A stretch of DNA of 64,000 nt from Hydrotalea flava. Lineage in GTDB: Bacteria; Bacteroidota; Bacteroidia; Chitinophagales; Chitinophagaceae. Below, in pieces: positions 55,478-64,000 of the stretch. Position 1 is the first letter of the stretch. The number at the start of each line of letters is the position of its first letter. Position numbers and translations under genes: made by a program. A model generated the notes under the pieces. That model saw only the letters and a list, made by a program, of their open reading frames with translations, did no database searches and had not been told where the DNA came from. The DNA is taken from assembly GCF_001623405.1 (NCBI RefSeq), contig NZ_LUHG01000045.1:1-64000 (forward strand). Direction: 5' to 3'.

Positions 55478-56095
55478 ATGCATATACTGGTTAAAGCCAA
55501 TCAGGCGCAACAGGCTGCTTTATTGCAGAAAAAAATACCGGCAGGGGTGCAAGTTTACTGGTTTGAAGAGAACAACCATCCAATAGCAGATGCTTATTTT
55601 GATTTTTTATATGAAACAGAAGGCCCTGCATTTCAGTATATTACCGATAAACCTGTTTTTGTAAATGCAGTTATTCCACTATGGAAAACAATGCCTGTAA
55701 ACTTTATTCGTTTCAATGCCTGGCCTTTTTTTTGGGAGAGGTCTATTATTGAATTGGTCAATCAGGAAAGCTCCGTTCAACAAACAGCAGAAAAAACGAT
55801 GCAGCAACTTAATTTTTCATTTATCTGGTGTCCGGATGTGCCCGGTATAATTGCTGCCAGAATCATTGCGGCCATTATTAATGAAGCGTATTTTTGTTTG
55901 GGAGAAGGCGTTAGTACAAAAGATGAAATTGATACAGCCATGCGTTTGGGCACCAATTATATTTTGGGGCCGTTTGAATGGGCTGAAAAAATAGGTGTAA
56001 GCAATATTGTGCGCTTATTAGAGGCAATGCAACAACAATCTTCTCAATACCAGGTTGCCCCACTTTTATTGGAATCAATTCATACAACATATTAA
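55478..56095 (+). CDS. Short 3-hydroxyacyl-CoA dehydrogenase-like protein lacking a recognisable Rossmann motif
   Basis: 205 residues. The C-terminal half (about 115-205) is a clear 3HCDH C-terminal domain: PGIIAARIIAAIINEAYFCL, GVSTKDEIDTAMRLGTNY and GPFEWAEKIG. Full enzymes have an NAD-binding domain of about 180 residues with GxGxxG; here the N-terminal 110 residues (MHILVKANQAQQAALLQKKI...) are too short and show no such motif. It may be a dimerising or acyl-binding relic with a new role. The tsaB gene follows 11 bp downstream, so they are likely co-transcribed. Confidence 0.7.
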   Translation: MHILVKANQAQQAALLQKKIPAGVQVYWFEENNHPIADAYFDFLYETEGPAFQYITDKPVFVNAVIPLWKTMPVNFIRFNAWPFFWERSIIELVNQESSVQQTAEKTMQQLNFSFIWCPDVPGIIAARIIAAIINEAYFCLGEGVSTKDEIDTAMRLGTNYILGPFEWAEKIGVSNIVRLLEAMQQQSSQYQVAPLLLESIHTTY

Positions 56096-56106
56096 AATAT
56101 ACAGTA

Positions 56107-56808
56107 TTGGCAATTATTTTAAATATTGATACAGCTACAGAAACAGCCTCAGTATGTATGTGTTATAACACTGAAGTCCTTTCTATCGCATACAGTAATG
56201 AACAAAAAAACCACGCAGCATTTGTACAGCCTGCCATTCAACAAATATTGCAAAAAACAAATACCCATATTGCTGCTATTGATGCAGTAGCCGTAACAGG
56301 CGGTCCGGGTAGTTATACAGGCTTACGCGTTGGTTTAGCCACAGCTAAAGGAATTTGTTATGCATTACAAAAACCACTTATTATTGAAAATACACTCAAG
56401 GTAATGGCTCAGGCGGCTTTGGCAACCCTATCGCATTACATGCTACAAAACACAAATACCCAGTGGCTGTTATGTCCGATGATAGATGCACGTAGAATGG
56501 AAGTATTTACTGCGGTTTATCAACCGGATTTAATGTCGGTATCTGAACCTGCAGCACTTATTTTAGAGGAGCACTGCTATAATGACTTGTTAAAAGACCA
56601 CCATATATTATTTTTTGGCAGTGGCAGCATAAAATGGAAAAAATTAATACAACACCCCAATGCACAGTTTGCTGAAATTAGTCAAAATGCAGGCCATCTC
56701 GGTGTTTTAGCCTATCAGGCATGGCGAAATAAACAATGGGCTAACCTGGCTTATGCCACTCCTTTTTACCTGAAAGAATTTTATCATCCAAAAAAAATTT
56801 ACAAATAA
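56107..56808 (+). CDS. tsaB: tRNA threonylcarbamoyladenosine biosynthesis protein TsaB
   Basis: Partner of TsaD in making t6A37 on tRNAs that read ANN codons. 233 residues, about the usual length, with ILNIDTATE at the start, the VTGGPGSYTGLRVGLATAKG block of TsaB and a later LCPMIDARRMEVFTA. The only start that fits the family N-terminus is TTG (MAIILNIDTATE); no in-frame ATG lies between it and the upstream gene's stop. Confidence 0.9.
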   Translation: MAIILNIDTATETASVCMCYNTEVLSIAYSNEQKNHAAFVQPAIQQILQKTNTHIAAIDAVAVTGGPGSYTGLRVGLATAKGICYALQKPLIIENTLKVMAQAALATLSHYMLQNTNTQWLLCPMIDARRMEVFTAVYQPDLMSVSEPAALILEEHCYNDLLKDHHILFFGSGSIKWKKLIQHPNAQFAEISQNAGHLGVLAYQAWRNKQWANLAYATPFYLKEFYHPKKIYK

Positions 56809-56889
56809 TCCTTTTTTGGTATACACCGTATTTAAAAAGTATTTAACTTTAGCCTCATATTGTAATTTTTTAATCCCCAATCACTAAAC

Positions 56890-57225
56890 ATGAGTAGTTC
56901 ACAAAACACACTAACCTTAAGCAATGGCAGGCCCAGTGCAAAGGTTGACTTGATCCAGTCAAAGAAGGCGGCTCTAATTTTAAGAGCGCTGAACCACAAA
57001 CTTCGCCAGCAAATGCTGAAGTTGTTGGATGAAAACAAAAAAATGACTGTTACTGAGTTGTATGTAAAATTGCGTTTAGAGCAATCTGTTGCCTCTCAGC
57101 ATCTGGCCATTTTGCGTCGTGCAGAATTAGTAAACACACAACGCAATGGTAAATTCATTTTTTATGCACCCAACTATGCCCGCATTAACGAGGTGATGAA
57201 ATTTGTTACCGAATTAGTAGGATAA
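56890..57225 (+). CDS. ArsR-type winged-helix transcriptional regulator
   Basis: 111 residues with an ArsR-like winged helix (about 25-105): LRALNHKLRQQMLKLLDEN, TVTELYVKLRLEQSVASQHL (recognition helix) and ILRRAELVNTQRNGKFIFYA (wing). It lacks the cysteines of metal-sensing ArsR proteins (CVC), so the signal is unknown. TAACTTTA at 56844-56851 is a near match to the TAnnTTTG box. Followed by its own terminator. Confidence 0.85.
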   Translation: MSSSQNTLTLSNGRPSAKVDLIQSKKAALILRALNHKLRQQMLKLLDENKKMTVTELYVKLRLEQSVASQHLAILRRAELVNTQRNGKFIFYAPNYARINEVMKFVTELVG

Positions 57226-57251
57226 ATTTTTTGATTTATCCCATACCCAAT

Positions 57252-57284
57252 TCCACCGGTTTTCATTAATCGGTGGATTTTTTT
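57252..57284 (+). terminator. Intrinsic terminator after the ArsR-type gene
   Basis: TCCACCG and CGGTGGA form a perfect 7-bp stem with a 12-base loop, followed by TTTTTTTG. Confidence 0.85.
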
Positions 57285-57378
57285 GTACTACACTCTTTGC
57301 TTACGGAATTTTTTTATTGATTTTCAATACAAGTATCTCAAATTTTCAATAGTGTCAGTTTCATTGTAAACAAGGACT

Positions 57379-57386
57379 TACCTTTG
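57379..57386 (+). promoter_or_regulatory. Candidate -7 promoter box for the rhodanese-like gene
   Basis: TACCTTTG matches TAnnTTTG exactly and lies 24 bases before the ATG at 57411. The -33 element is poor (TTTC at shorter spacing). Confidence 0.4.
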
Positions 57387-57410
57387 TACACTTTTAATAA
57401 TAAGATTTTT

Positions 57411-58103
57411 ATGAACAAAATGCTCGAAAAGCTACTTGCTTTAACTGTAGCAGAAGTAAAACAATGGCTGATTCAAAATGATGAAATTCGTGTGTTCGAT
57501 ATTCGGCCGGCCCAAAGTTTTGAAGCAGGTTTTATTACCGGTGCCATTACAATTTGTTCGGAAGATAATCTCCCCGAATGTTTAACCGCATTACAGTTGC
57601 AAAGTAAACCCATTATTTTGGTTACCGATACCGCCACTGAAGAACGCATTCAATTAATGCAGCAAGAAGGTTATCAGCAAATTATTGGATATTTAAAAGA
57701 TGGCATGCATGCCTGGAATACACTGAATGAGCCCATCGACCTGATGATAGCAGTAGAAGCAGATGAATTGGCTATGGATATAAAATTTGATGAGCAGTTA
57801 ATTTTAATTGATACACGTTCTGATGAGGAATTTGAAGCGGAACATTTGAAAAATGCTATCAATATTCCTTTCACCGAACTAAAAGATCCGGCCAGTATGG
57901 CTAATTTTGAAGATTTTCAAAATATTTATATTTATGGCGAAAATGGTTACAGGGGTATCACCGCTTGTTCACTTATTAAAAAAGAAGGCATCCATAATTT
58001 GCGGCACTTGCAGGGTGGTTGGCCCGAAATTAAGGCAATGGGTGCTGTATTTGAATTGATAAAGCCTTCCAAAAAGGCGAATCATGATCCAAAGGAAAAT
58101 TAA
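57411..58103 (+). CDS. Tandem rhodanese-like protein without catalytic cysteines
   Basis: 230 residues from ATG 57411 (the frame opens at a TTG at 57384). Two rhodanese-like domains: about 10-105 (VFDIRPAQSFEAGFITGAI, GYLKDGMHAWNTL) and about 115-215 (LILIDTRSDEEFEAEHLKNA, HLQGGWPEIKAMG). At the position of the active-site CxxGxR loop the first reads LVTDTATEER and the second YGENGYRG, so neither has the sulfur-carrying cysteine. It probably binds or senses rather than transferring sulfur. No signal peptide. Confidence 0.75.
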   Translation: MNKMLEKLLALTVAEVKQWLIQNDEIRVFDIRPAQSFEAGFITGAITICSEDNLPECLTALQLQSKPIILVTDTATEERIQLMQQEGYQQIIGYLKDGMHAWNTLNEPIDLMIAVEADELAMDIKFDEQLILIDTRSDEEFEAEHLKNAINIPFTELKDPASMANFEDFQNIYIYGENGYRGITACSLIKKEGIHNLRHLQGGWPEIKAMGAVFELIKPSKKANHDPKEN

Positions 58104-58119
58104 AGCAGAAACGCCATAA

Positions 58120-59001
58120 CTATTTTAGTAAATGTGCATGCTTCTCCTGCTGAAAAGTCCATTTCCAGCGCCGATGGCTCCACAAATAATTAGCCGGCCT
58201 TTTTCGCACTTCAGCTTCTATAAAGGCAATCATTGCTTTCGTAATGGCTGCTTCCGGTAAAACTTTGGGGGTAGTAGTAAATACGGTGGCTTCTGATTGA
58301 TAGTAACCTCTTTTTACCCGGTAAAAATTACAGAAAACAACAGCAGTATCATTATAGCGGGCACTTAGTTCAGGGCCTTTTACAAAAGGGGCAGGTTTCC
58401 CAAAAAAATTAAACCAATAAGTATTATCCGGCTTGCCCGGATTTTGATCACCTACCAAAATTAATGCATATTGTTGTTTTGATTCCTGTGCAAATTCTTT
58501 CTTGAAATTAGATGCAGATACCAATTTTGTTCCAAACCTGCTACGAATGTGCATGAACAGTCGGTTAAAAATTTTATTTTCAATAGGCTTGTACACCACA
58601 ATAAAGTTGTATAATAAATGTTGTGCATAGGCTACATTTGCCAGTTCCCAGTTAAAGAAATGACCCAGCAAAATTTGTACATTTTTACCTGTGGCATATA
58701 ATTCGTTAATAGTATGGTAGTCTGCCTTTACTCTTTTATCCAATTCTTTCCCTGAAATAGAAACTAATTTAATTACTTCGGCAAATGTATCGGTGAATTG
58801 CCGGTAAAATTCTTTTGCAATTTTTCTTCGCTCCGCTTCCGATTTTTCAGGGAAGGCTGTCATCAAATTTTCATCCACTACTTTTCTCCGGTAACCAATG
58901 ACATAATAAATAATTATATAAAAAAAATCACTTATCCAATAAATTGCACGCCATGGTAGCAAGGAGAGTAAATAAAATAATGCGTAAACAATGTAATACA
59001 T
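58120..59001 (-). CDS. LpxL/HtrB-type lysophospholipid (lipid A) acyltransferase
   Basis: Adds a secondary acyl chain to lipid A or a related lipid at the inner membrane. 293 residues with an N-terminal membrane segment (IVYALFYLLSLLPWRAIYWI), the acyltransferase H(X)4D/E motif as GHFFNWE, and downstream GDQNPG and FFGKPAPFVKGP blocks, as in LpxL family members. Minus strand, immediately downstream of nadB. Confidence 0.88.
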   Translation of the reverse strand: MYYIVYALFYLLSLLPWRAIYWISDFFYIIIYYVIGYRRKVVDENLMTAFPEKSEAERRKIAKEFYRQFTDTFAEVIKLVSISGKELDKRVKADYHTINELYATGKNVQILLGHFFNWELANVAYAQHLLYNFIVVYKPIENKIFNRLFMHIRSRFGTKLVSASNFKKEFAQESKQQYALILVGDQNPGKPDNTYWFNFFGKPAPFVKGPELSARYNDTAVVFCNFYRVKRGYYQSEATVFTTTPKVLPEAAITKAMIAFIEAEVRKRPANYLWSHRRWKWTFQQEKHAHLLK

Positions 59002-59064
59002 ATTTTTTCTGTAATGAATGATGAAAGGGGCGAGATTTTATTGAATTAAAATAGTGAATAATGT

Positions 59065-60669
59065 TTATAGTACAATGTTTTGCAGTAAAGCACTCTTTTC
59101 CGGATGGTCAGTATTGAAATGAAGCCCCCGACTTTCTTTACGAAACATGGCGCCTTTTACAACAAGATATCCAACGGTAATTACATTTCTTAATTCACAT
59201 AGTTGTGGTGATACTTTGGCGGTTCTATACAATTGTTCCGTTTCCTCATATAACAAGTCCAATCGTTTCATGGCTCTTTGCAAGCGAATATCTGTTCTTA
59301 CAATACCCACATAATCACTCATCAGTTGTTCCAGCTCTTTTCTGCTTTGGGTAATTAAAATCATTTCTTTAGGATGGGTTGTTCCTAATGCATTCCAGTC
59401 GGGAATATTTTCCTGAAATGCTATATGAACAATTTGTTCAACACTGGCTAAATAACTTCTGTGGGCAAATACCATGGCTTCTAATAAACTGTTGCTGGCT
59501 AAACGGTTGGCGCCATGCAAACCAGTACTGGCACATTCACCACAAGCAAACAAGTGTTGAATGGATGACTCGCCCCATTCATTGGTTTTAATACCTCCAC
59601 AACTGTAATGTGCGGCCGGAGCAACGGGTATCATTTGACGTGATATATCAATACCAATACTCAGGCATTTTTCATAGATGTTTGGAAAGTGATGTTTAAA
59701 TTTCCCCATATCCATGTGGCGGCAATCTAAATAAACATGCTCTGTACCGTCCTTTTTCATTTCATTATCAATAGCTCGGGCTACTATATCTCTCGGTGCC
59801 AGATCTTTTCGTTCATCATATCTTTCCATAAACGCTTCACCCTGCTTATTTCTTAAAATACCCCCATCACCCCGCACGGCTTCTGTAATTAAAAAGGAAG
59901 GAGAAATGCCGGGCTGATATAATGCAGTTGGATGAAACTGAATAAATTCCATATTTTCAATGCGGCCTTTGGCACGGTATACCATTGCCACTCCGTCACC
60001 GGTTGCAATGGTAGGGTTGGTGGTAGTTCTGTAAACCTGTCCGCAGCCACCGGTAGCCAGTACGGTAATTTTTGCCAGCACTTTTTCTATTTCATTGGTT
60101 AATGTATTTAGAACATATACGCCATAGCATTGAATATCCTGTGTTGATTTGGTAACTAAATAACCCAAATGGTGTTGTGTAATCAAATCTACCACAAACC
60201 AATGGTGTATTAATTGTATGTTTTTTGTGGCCTGCACCTCATTTAACAAAGTTCTTTCTAATTCCTGACCTGTAACATCTTTATGGTGTAAAATTCTGTA
60301 AGCACTATGTCCACCTTCTCTTCCCAATGCATATTGGCCGGAAGCATCTTTATCGAACTCTGCACCATATCCAATCAATTCTTGAATTCGGTTCGGGCCT
60401 TCCTTTACAACTATTTCTACAATTGCTTTATTGCATAGTCCATCTCCGGCAACCAAAGTATCTTCAATATGTTTTTCATAACTGTCGGTAGTATCATCCC
60501 AAACACCAGCAACGCCGCCCTGCGCATATTTGGTATTGGTTTCTTCTGCATTTGTTTTAGTAATAACGGTAATGGTTTTATCTGGAAAATGCTTAGCTAC
60601 CTTCAACGCATAACTTAATCCGGCTATGCCGGAACCTATCACTAAGAAATCAGTACGCATATGGTTCAT
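59065..60669 (-). CDS. nadB: L-aspartate oxidase
   Basis: First step of NAD synthesis from aspartate, using FAD. 534 residues; the better start may be the ATG at 60660 (MRTDFLVIGSGIAGLSYALK), three codons into the frame. FAD-binding GSGIAG near the N-terminus, TKYAQGGVAGVW, EFIQFHPTALY and the HYSCGGIKTN active-site region, then a C-terminal helical domain (LRNVITVGYLVVKGAMFRKE). No nadA or nadC is seen in the window. Confidence 0.93.
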   Translation of the reverse strand: MNHMRTDFLVIGSGIAGLSYALKVAKHFPDKTITVITKTNAEETNTKYAQGGVAGVWDDTTDSYEKHIEDTLVAGDGLCNKAIVEIVVKEGPNRIQELIGYGAEFDKDASGQYALGREGGHSAYRILHHKDVTGQELERTLLNEVQATKNIQLIHHWFVVDLITQHHLGYLVTKSTQDIQCYGVYVLNTLTNEIEKVLAKITVLATGGCGQVYRTTTNPTIATGDGVAMVYRAKGRIENMEFIQFHPTALYQPGISPSFLITEAVRGDGGILRNKQGEAFMERYDERKDLAPRDIVARAIDNEMKKDGTEHVYLDCRHMDMGKFKHHFPNIYEKCLSIGIDISRQMIPVAPAAHYSCGGIKTNEWGESSIQHLFACGECASTGLHGANRLASNSLLEAMVFAHRSYLASVEQIVHIAFQENIPDWNALGTTHPKEMILITQSRKELEQLMSDYVGIVRTDIRLQRAMKRLDLLYEETEQLYRTAKVSPQLCELRNVITVGYLVVKGAMFRKESRGLHFNTDHPEKSALLQNIVL

Positions 60670-60711
60670 GTAATTATCAATAAAGGTATTAATACTAAAA
60701 ATTATTCAATT

Positions 60712-62724
60712 TTAATGAACCGGTTCAATCCATACGTTGCTTTCTTTCAGCAAGTCAATGAGTTCATTTAAAGCAATGCCACTGTCTATATTTCTTTTTA
60801 CAATTTCTTTACCTCTGTATAAAGTAATTTTTCCCGGGCCACTTCCAACATAGCCAAAATCGGCATCGGCCATTTCGCCCGGCCCATTTACAATACAACC
60901 CATGATGGCTATTTTAACGCCTTTTAAATGGTGCGTTTTTGCCCTTATTTTAGCAGTGGTTTCCTGCAAATCAAACAAGGTTCTGCCGCAACTGGGGCAG
61001 GAGATGTATTCTGTTTTAGAAATACGGCAGCGGGTAGCCTGTAAAATGCCAAAAGCGGTATTGTTTAAAAATGCTTCTACTGTGCTGTTTTCCAAATAAT
61101 TTCTACCGCTGGCTGCGGTGCTTTTTTGCGCCAGATTATTGTAGATTGCTGCATCAATTTCTAAAAACAAGCCATCGCCCATGCCATCTAATAACATGGA
61201 TCCGGCAACGGTTGCAAAATGTACCAGATGTTCATCAACGGTATGCCATTTGCTTGTGATATGGAAAATTACCGGATTTTGAATATTTCTATTCATCAAC
61301 TCTATTGCCATTTTTCTCATAGCCGGCATAGTATGGGTGTTTTTTGTTGTTAAACAAATCACCACGGTAGGATCATTGGCCAATTCTGTTAAATATGTAT
61401 AATCATTCAGCGTGGTATCATCACTAAAGCAATCTAATAAAACAAAATTAATAGCCGCATCTTTTTGAATGGTTTGTATATAACCAGAGCCGCTGAATAT
61501 AGGATGATATTTACTTTTATCAGCAGCTAATGCCCAGCTGGCCGGATAACAAATTACCTGTAAGGTTCCCGGTAATTCAAATGATAGTAATTGATGGCCG
61601 GTGAAAATATAATCTGCTGCTGCATCTCCAATATTCCATTTATCTGTTGTTGCATCATAAGTATAACCAATACTACGCAAATGCTGTGGCGTTATGTTAT
61701 CTATCTTGCTGAAATCGGCTACAACAACCGGCACTTGTGTGCCACCTGTATTCTGTACCATGAAAGAATCCCTTCTTTTATATTGAAATGGATTATAGGG
61801 TATGTTGTTTACAGCAGGAATTTTATTTTGATTGCTTGAGCTTTGTCTATAGCGTTTTACCAAATCTTTACAAACAGGTATTTCAAATTCAGGATCTTCA
61901 GTTAAAGAAACCCTAATGGTATCGCCAATGCCGTCTTCTAATAATGTACCAATGCCTGCAGCACTTTTCATACGTCCGTCTTCACCATCGCCGGCTTCGG
62001 TAACCCCGAGGTGTAAAGGATAACATTCGTTAAATTCTGCCATCATTTGTTGTACCAACAGGCGGTATGCTTGTACCATTACCTGTGGGTTGCTCGATTT
62101 CATACTAAGTACGATGTTATGATAATCTAAGCTTCTGGCAATTCTTAAAAATTCCATGGCACTTTCCACCATGCCATTGGGTGTATCGCCATAGCGGCTC
62201 ATAATTCTGTCGCTCAATGAACCATGATTGGTGCCAATACGCATGGCAGTGCCATATTCCTTACAAATATTTACCAATGGGGTAAATCGTTCGCGGATGC
62301 GTTCTATTTCTTCGGCATATTCCGCATTGGTATATTCAATTTGTTCAAACTTCTTTTTATCAACATAATTACCGGGATTGATGCGTACTTTTTCTACTAT
62401 TCTGGCTGCTATTTCTGCTGCATTGGGCGTAAAATGAATATCAGCCACCAACGGTGTGTTATATCCTCTTTTACGTAATTCATTTTTGATGTTCAGCAAA
62501 TTCTCGGCTTCATTTTTTGAAGGAGCTGTAATACGGATTAATTCTGCACCGGCTTCAATACAACGAATGGCTTGCTCAACTGTGGCAATTGTATCCATGG
62601 TATTGGTAGTGGTCATGGTTTGTATGCGAATAGGGTGCCCGTTACCCAACAGCAGGTTGCCAATTTTTACTTCTCGTGTTTTTAAACGACAGTATTCTGT
62701 TAGGTTGTTACAATAAAGTTGCAT
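60712..62724 (-). CDS. ispG: 4-hydroxy-3-methylbut-2-enyl diphosphate synthase, long form
   Basis: Penultimate step of the MEP isoprenoid pathway; contains a 4Fe-4S cluster. 670 residues, the long form with an extra domain inserted between the TIM barrel and the iron-sulfur domain, as in Bacteroidetes, Chlamydia and plants. N-terminal VKIGNLLLGNGHPIRIQTMT, C-terminal cluster domain with CPSCGRTLFDL and the GCIVNGPGEM motif supplying the cluster cysteines and glutamate, and ITLYRGKEIVKRNI. Minus strand between batC and nadB. Confidence 0.95.
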   Translation of the reverse strand: MQLYCNNLTEYCRLKTREVKIGNLLLGNGHPIRIQTMTTTNTMDTIATVEQAIRCIEAGAELIRITAPSKNEAENLLNIKNELRKRGYNTPLVADIHFTPNAAEIAARIVEKVRINPGNYVDKKKFEQIEYTNAEYAEEIERIRERFTPLVNICKEYGTAMRIGTNHGSLSDRIMSRYGDTPNGMVESAMEFLRIARSLDYHNIVLSMKSSNPQVMVQAYRLLVQQMMAEFNECYPLHLGVTEAGDGEDGRMKSAAGIGTLLEDGIGDTIRVSLTEDPEFEIPVCKDLVKRYRQSSSNQNKIPAVNNIPYNPFQYKRRDSFMVQNTGGTQVPVVVADFSKIDNITPQHLRSIGYTYDATTDKWNIGDAAADYIFTGHQLLSFELPGTLQVICYPASWALAADKSKYHPIFSGSGYIQTIQKDAAINFVLLDCFSDDTTLNDYTYLTELANDPTVVICLTTKNTHTMPAMRKMAIELMNRNIQNPVIFHITSKWHTVDEHLVHFATVAGSMLLDGMGDGLFLEIDAAIYNNLAQKSTAASGRNYLENSTVEAFLNNTAFGILQATRCRISKTEYISCPSCGRTLFDLQETTAKIRAKTHHLKGVKIAIMGCIVNGPGEMADADFGYVGSGPGKITLYRGKEIVKRNIDSGIALNELIDLLKESNVWIEPVH

Positions 62725-62777
62725 AACTAATATTTTGAAGCGATTGTAATAAAAACAATTATTTGCGCTAAAAGTTG

Positions 62778-63383
62778 CTACCAGTCTTTTTCAGTATTAA
62801 CCGGTTTTATTTTTTGTTTTTCGTATTGTTGTAATTCTTTTTCCTGCTGGCGTAACTGGTTCAGCAAATTATCGGCCTGTTGTTTGCTTAAAGGGTTTTT
62901 AGGCTGTTTTTGCTGATTGTTTTGCTGCTGTTCATTCTTTTTTTGTTCATTCAGCGCCTTTTGCAAATTGTTTCGGGCCGAGTCGCTATTAGGGTTTAAC
63001 AATAAACTTTCTTTAAATGCATTAATAGCATCATTCAGCTGTTGTTGCTTGATAGCTGCCACCCCTGAATTATAATAGGCCTTTGCTTTTAATGAAACAT
63101 TGTTGCTCGCCAATGCAACTTGCTGAAATTGTTTTGCGGCTGCTTCATAATTTTTTTGTTGCTGTAAAGCGTTGGCTTTGTTAAATAAAGCAATGCTGTT
63201 ATTGGGATTGGTTGCTAATACTTTATCATACACTGCCTGTGCTTCCGCATAATTGCCCAACTGATACAATTGATTGGCTTTATATAACAAAGCGTATTCC
63301 GTTTTATTTTGTGCTGTTGTCTGAAAAAAAAGGAGTAAGCAGGTAAATATGATATAAATTATTTTCATTTTTTGTTTAGGCAT
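62778..63383 (-). CDS. batC: BatC-like tetratricopeptide protein
   Basis: 201 residues with a signal peptide (best from the ATG at 63368, MKIIYIIFTCLLLFFQTTAQ; the frame's first ATG, 63383, abuts the batB stop). Four TPR-like repeats (about 30-145; LYQLGNYAEAQAVYDKVLAT, ALFNKANALQQQKNYEAAAK) are followed by a Gln/Asn/Lys-rich tail. This layout and position after a VWA gene match BatC of the aerotolerance operon. The next gene is ispG, not batD. Confidence 0.85.
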   Translation of the reverse strand: MPKQKMKIIYIIFTCLLLFFQTTAQNKTEYALLYKANQLYQLGNYAEAQAVYDKVLATNPNNSIALFNKANALQQQKNYEAAAKQFQQVALASNNVSLKAKAYYNSGVAAIKQQQLNDAINAFKESLLLNPNSDSARNNLQKALNEQKKNEQQQNNQQKQPKNPLSKQQADNLLNQLRQQEKELQQYEKQKIKPVNTEKDW

Positions 63384-64000
63384 TTACCAATTGTTTTGCC
63401 ATTTTGTTTGTTTCTGTTTCTTTTGTCCGTACAATATAACTTTGTTACGCTTCTTTTCTGCAATAAATATTTCCAGCAAAAGTAATATAAGTGCTACTGA
63501 CAAAAATAAAGGGTAGTACAAAATATATTGCATATACCCACCATTGTTGTTCAACGGCTTGGTTTGCATATTGTTTAATTGCATGGCTATTGCATTGGCC
63601 ACACTGCCGGTATTGTCTAAAAAATAATATTTACCTTCTGTTTGGTTGGCCAGTTCCTGCAATAAAGTGGCATCTAATTTTGAAATAACTGTTTTGCCAT
63701 TGGCATCTTTTTTATAAGCCCCATTTTCCATAATCGGTGCACCTCCTTCCGTTCCCACGCCAACGGTATATAAAACGGTGCCATGCTCTGCCAATGTTGC
63801 GGCAGCAGCTTTTGCACCTGCATCTAAATCTTCCCCATCGGTAACCAATACAACAGCTTTATATTTTTTTTCTTTATCATCTAGCGAGGCATCGGCTAAT
63901 CGAAGTGCCGCACCAATATTGGTTCCCTGAACCGGTGCCAAATCGGGCGATGCATAATCAATAAACAATTTGGTGGCTACTGCATCGGGTGTAAGTGGCA
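63384..64000 (-). CDS. batB: BatB-like VWA-domain membrane protein (5' part outside window)
   Basis: The frame is open to the window end, so the N-terminus is missing; an ATG-like start near 63968 is internal. Visible are the second half of a von Willebrand A domain (LTPDAVATKLFIDY, GTNIGAALRLAD, AVVLVTDGEDLDAGAK with the DGE metal-site segment) and one C-terminal membrane helix (ILYYPLFLSVALILLLLEIF) followed by a basic tail. Its stop directly precedes batC. Together these fit BatB of the BatA-BatB-BatC group; BatA is the alternative. Confidence 0.85.
   Translation of the reverse strand, partial: PLTPDAVATKLFIDYASPDLAPVQGTNIGAALRLADASLDDKEKKYKAVVLVTDGEDLDAGAKAAAATLAEHGTVLYTVGVGTEGGAPIMENGAYKKDANGKTVISKLDATLLQELANQTEGKYYFLDNTGSVANAIAMQLNNMQTKPLNNNGGYMQYILYYPLFLSVALILLLLEIFIAEKKRNKVILYGQKKQKQTKWQNNW

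Noticed and set aside
1-64000. tRNA, rRNA, CRISPR, riboswitch or integrase/transposase genes
   Set aside because: I read the intergenic gaps for cloverleaf-like sequence, regular repeat-spacer patterns and transposase remnants and found none I could support.

Overview
The window is a gene-dense, AT-rich chromosomal stretch from a Bacteroidota (Bacteroidetes) bacterium, most likely of the Chitinophagaceae type. This placement is inferred from gene content: three SusC/SusD outer-membrane pairs, a type IX secretion C-terminal sorting domain, gliding lipoprotein GldH, Bat aerotolerance proteins, the long form of IspG, and upstream regions that lack Shine-Dalgarno motifs but carry TAnnTTTG-like -7 boxes. 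I see no rRNA, tRNA, CRISPR array, prophage or intact insertion sequence.

Layout. 1-3.6 kb: the 3' part of a vanadium-haloperoxidase-type PAP2 protein, a FecA-like TonB receptor and a small DoxX-like membrane protein. 3.6-8.0 kb (minus strand): a sucrose module of MFS sugar transporter, fructokinase and amylosucrase. 8.3-18.4 kb (plus): a starch locus of secreted GH13 amylase with a T9SS tag, then SusC, SusD, SusE-like and SusF-like proteins, ending in a strong terminator. The two sugar modules diverge from a 302-bp control region packed with palindromes, including LacI-type operator sequences. 18.5-36.0 kb: mostly housekeeping (yicC, gldH, a two-component pair, a BatD-like protein, a degenerate arginase, a PBP4-type carboxypeptidase, mutL, an M3 peptidase, ricT, holB, glutathione peroxidase, a ComF-type protein, radA), with one truncated YgjP-like metallopeptidase remnant. 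36.8-47.4 kb: two further SusC/SusD loci. The first has an apparent frameshift in the SusC signal peptide and an extra lipoprotein; neither has an adjacent hydrolase or regulator. 47.5-64 kb: a small secreted protein, a flavin reductase, fused acyl-CoA mutase IcmF, mutarotase plus galactokinase, RidA, a short 3-hydroxyacyl-CoA dehydrogenase-like protein, TsaB, an ArsR-type regulator, a cysteine-less tandem rhodanese, an LpxL-type acyltransferase, NadB, IspG, BatC and the C-terminal part of BatB.

How the genes may work together. Starch would be bound by the SusD/E/F lipoproteins, cut by the surface amylase and imported by SusC. Sucrose would enter the cytoplasm through the MFS carrier, where amylosucrase transfers its glucose to an alpha-glucan and frees fructose, which fructokinase phosphorylates. 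Both modules therefore handle alpha-glucan and could answer to one regulator through the shared control region; this is an inference from operator-like sequences. The rest of the window is ordinary core metabolism and envelope biology. Its most notable points are proteins that keep a family fold but have lost hallmark catalytic residues (arginase, both rhodanese domains, MutL endonuclease motifs, the Rossmann part of the 3HCDH-like protein).
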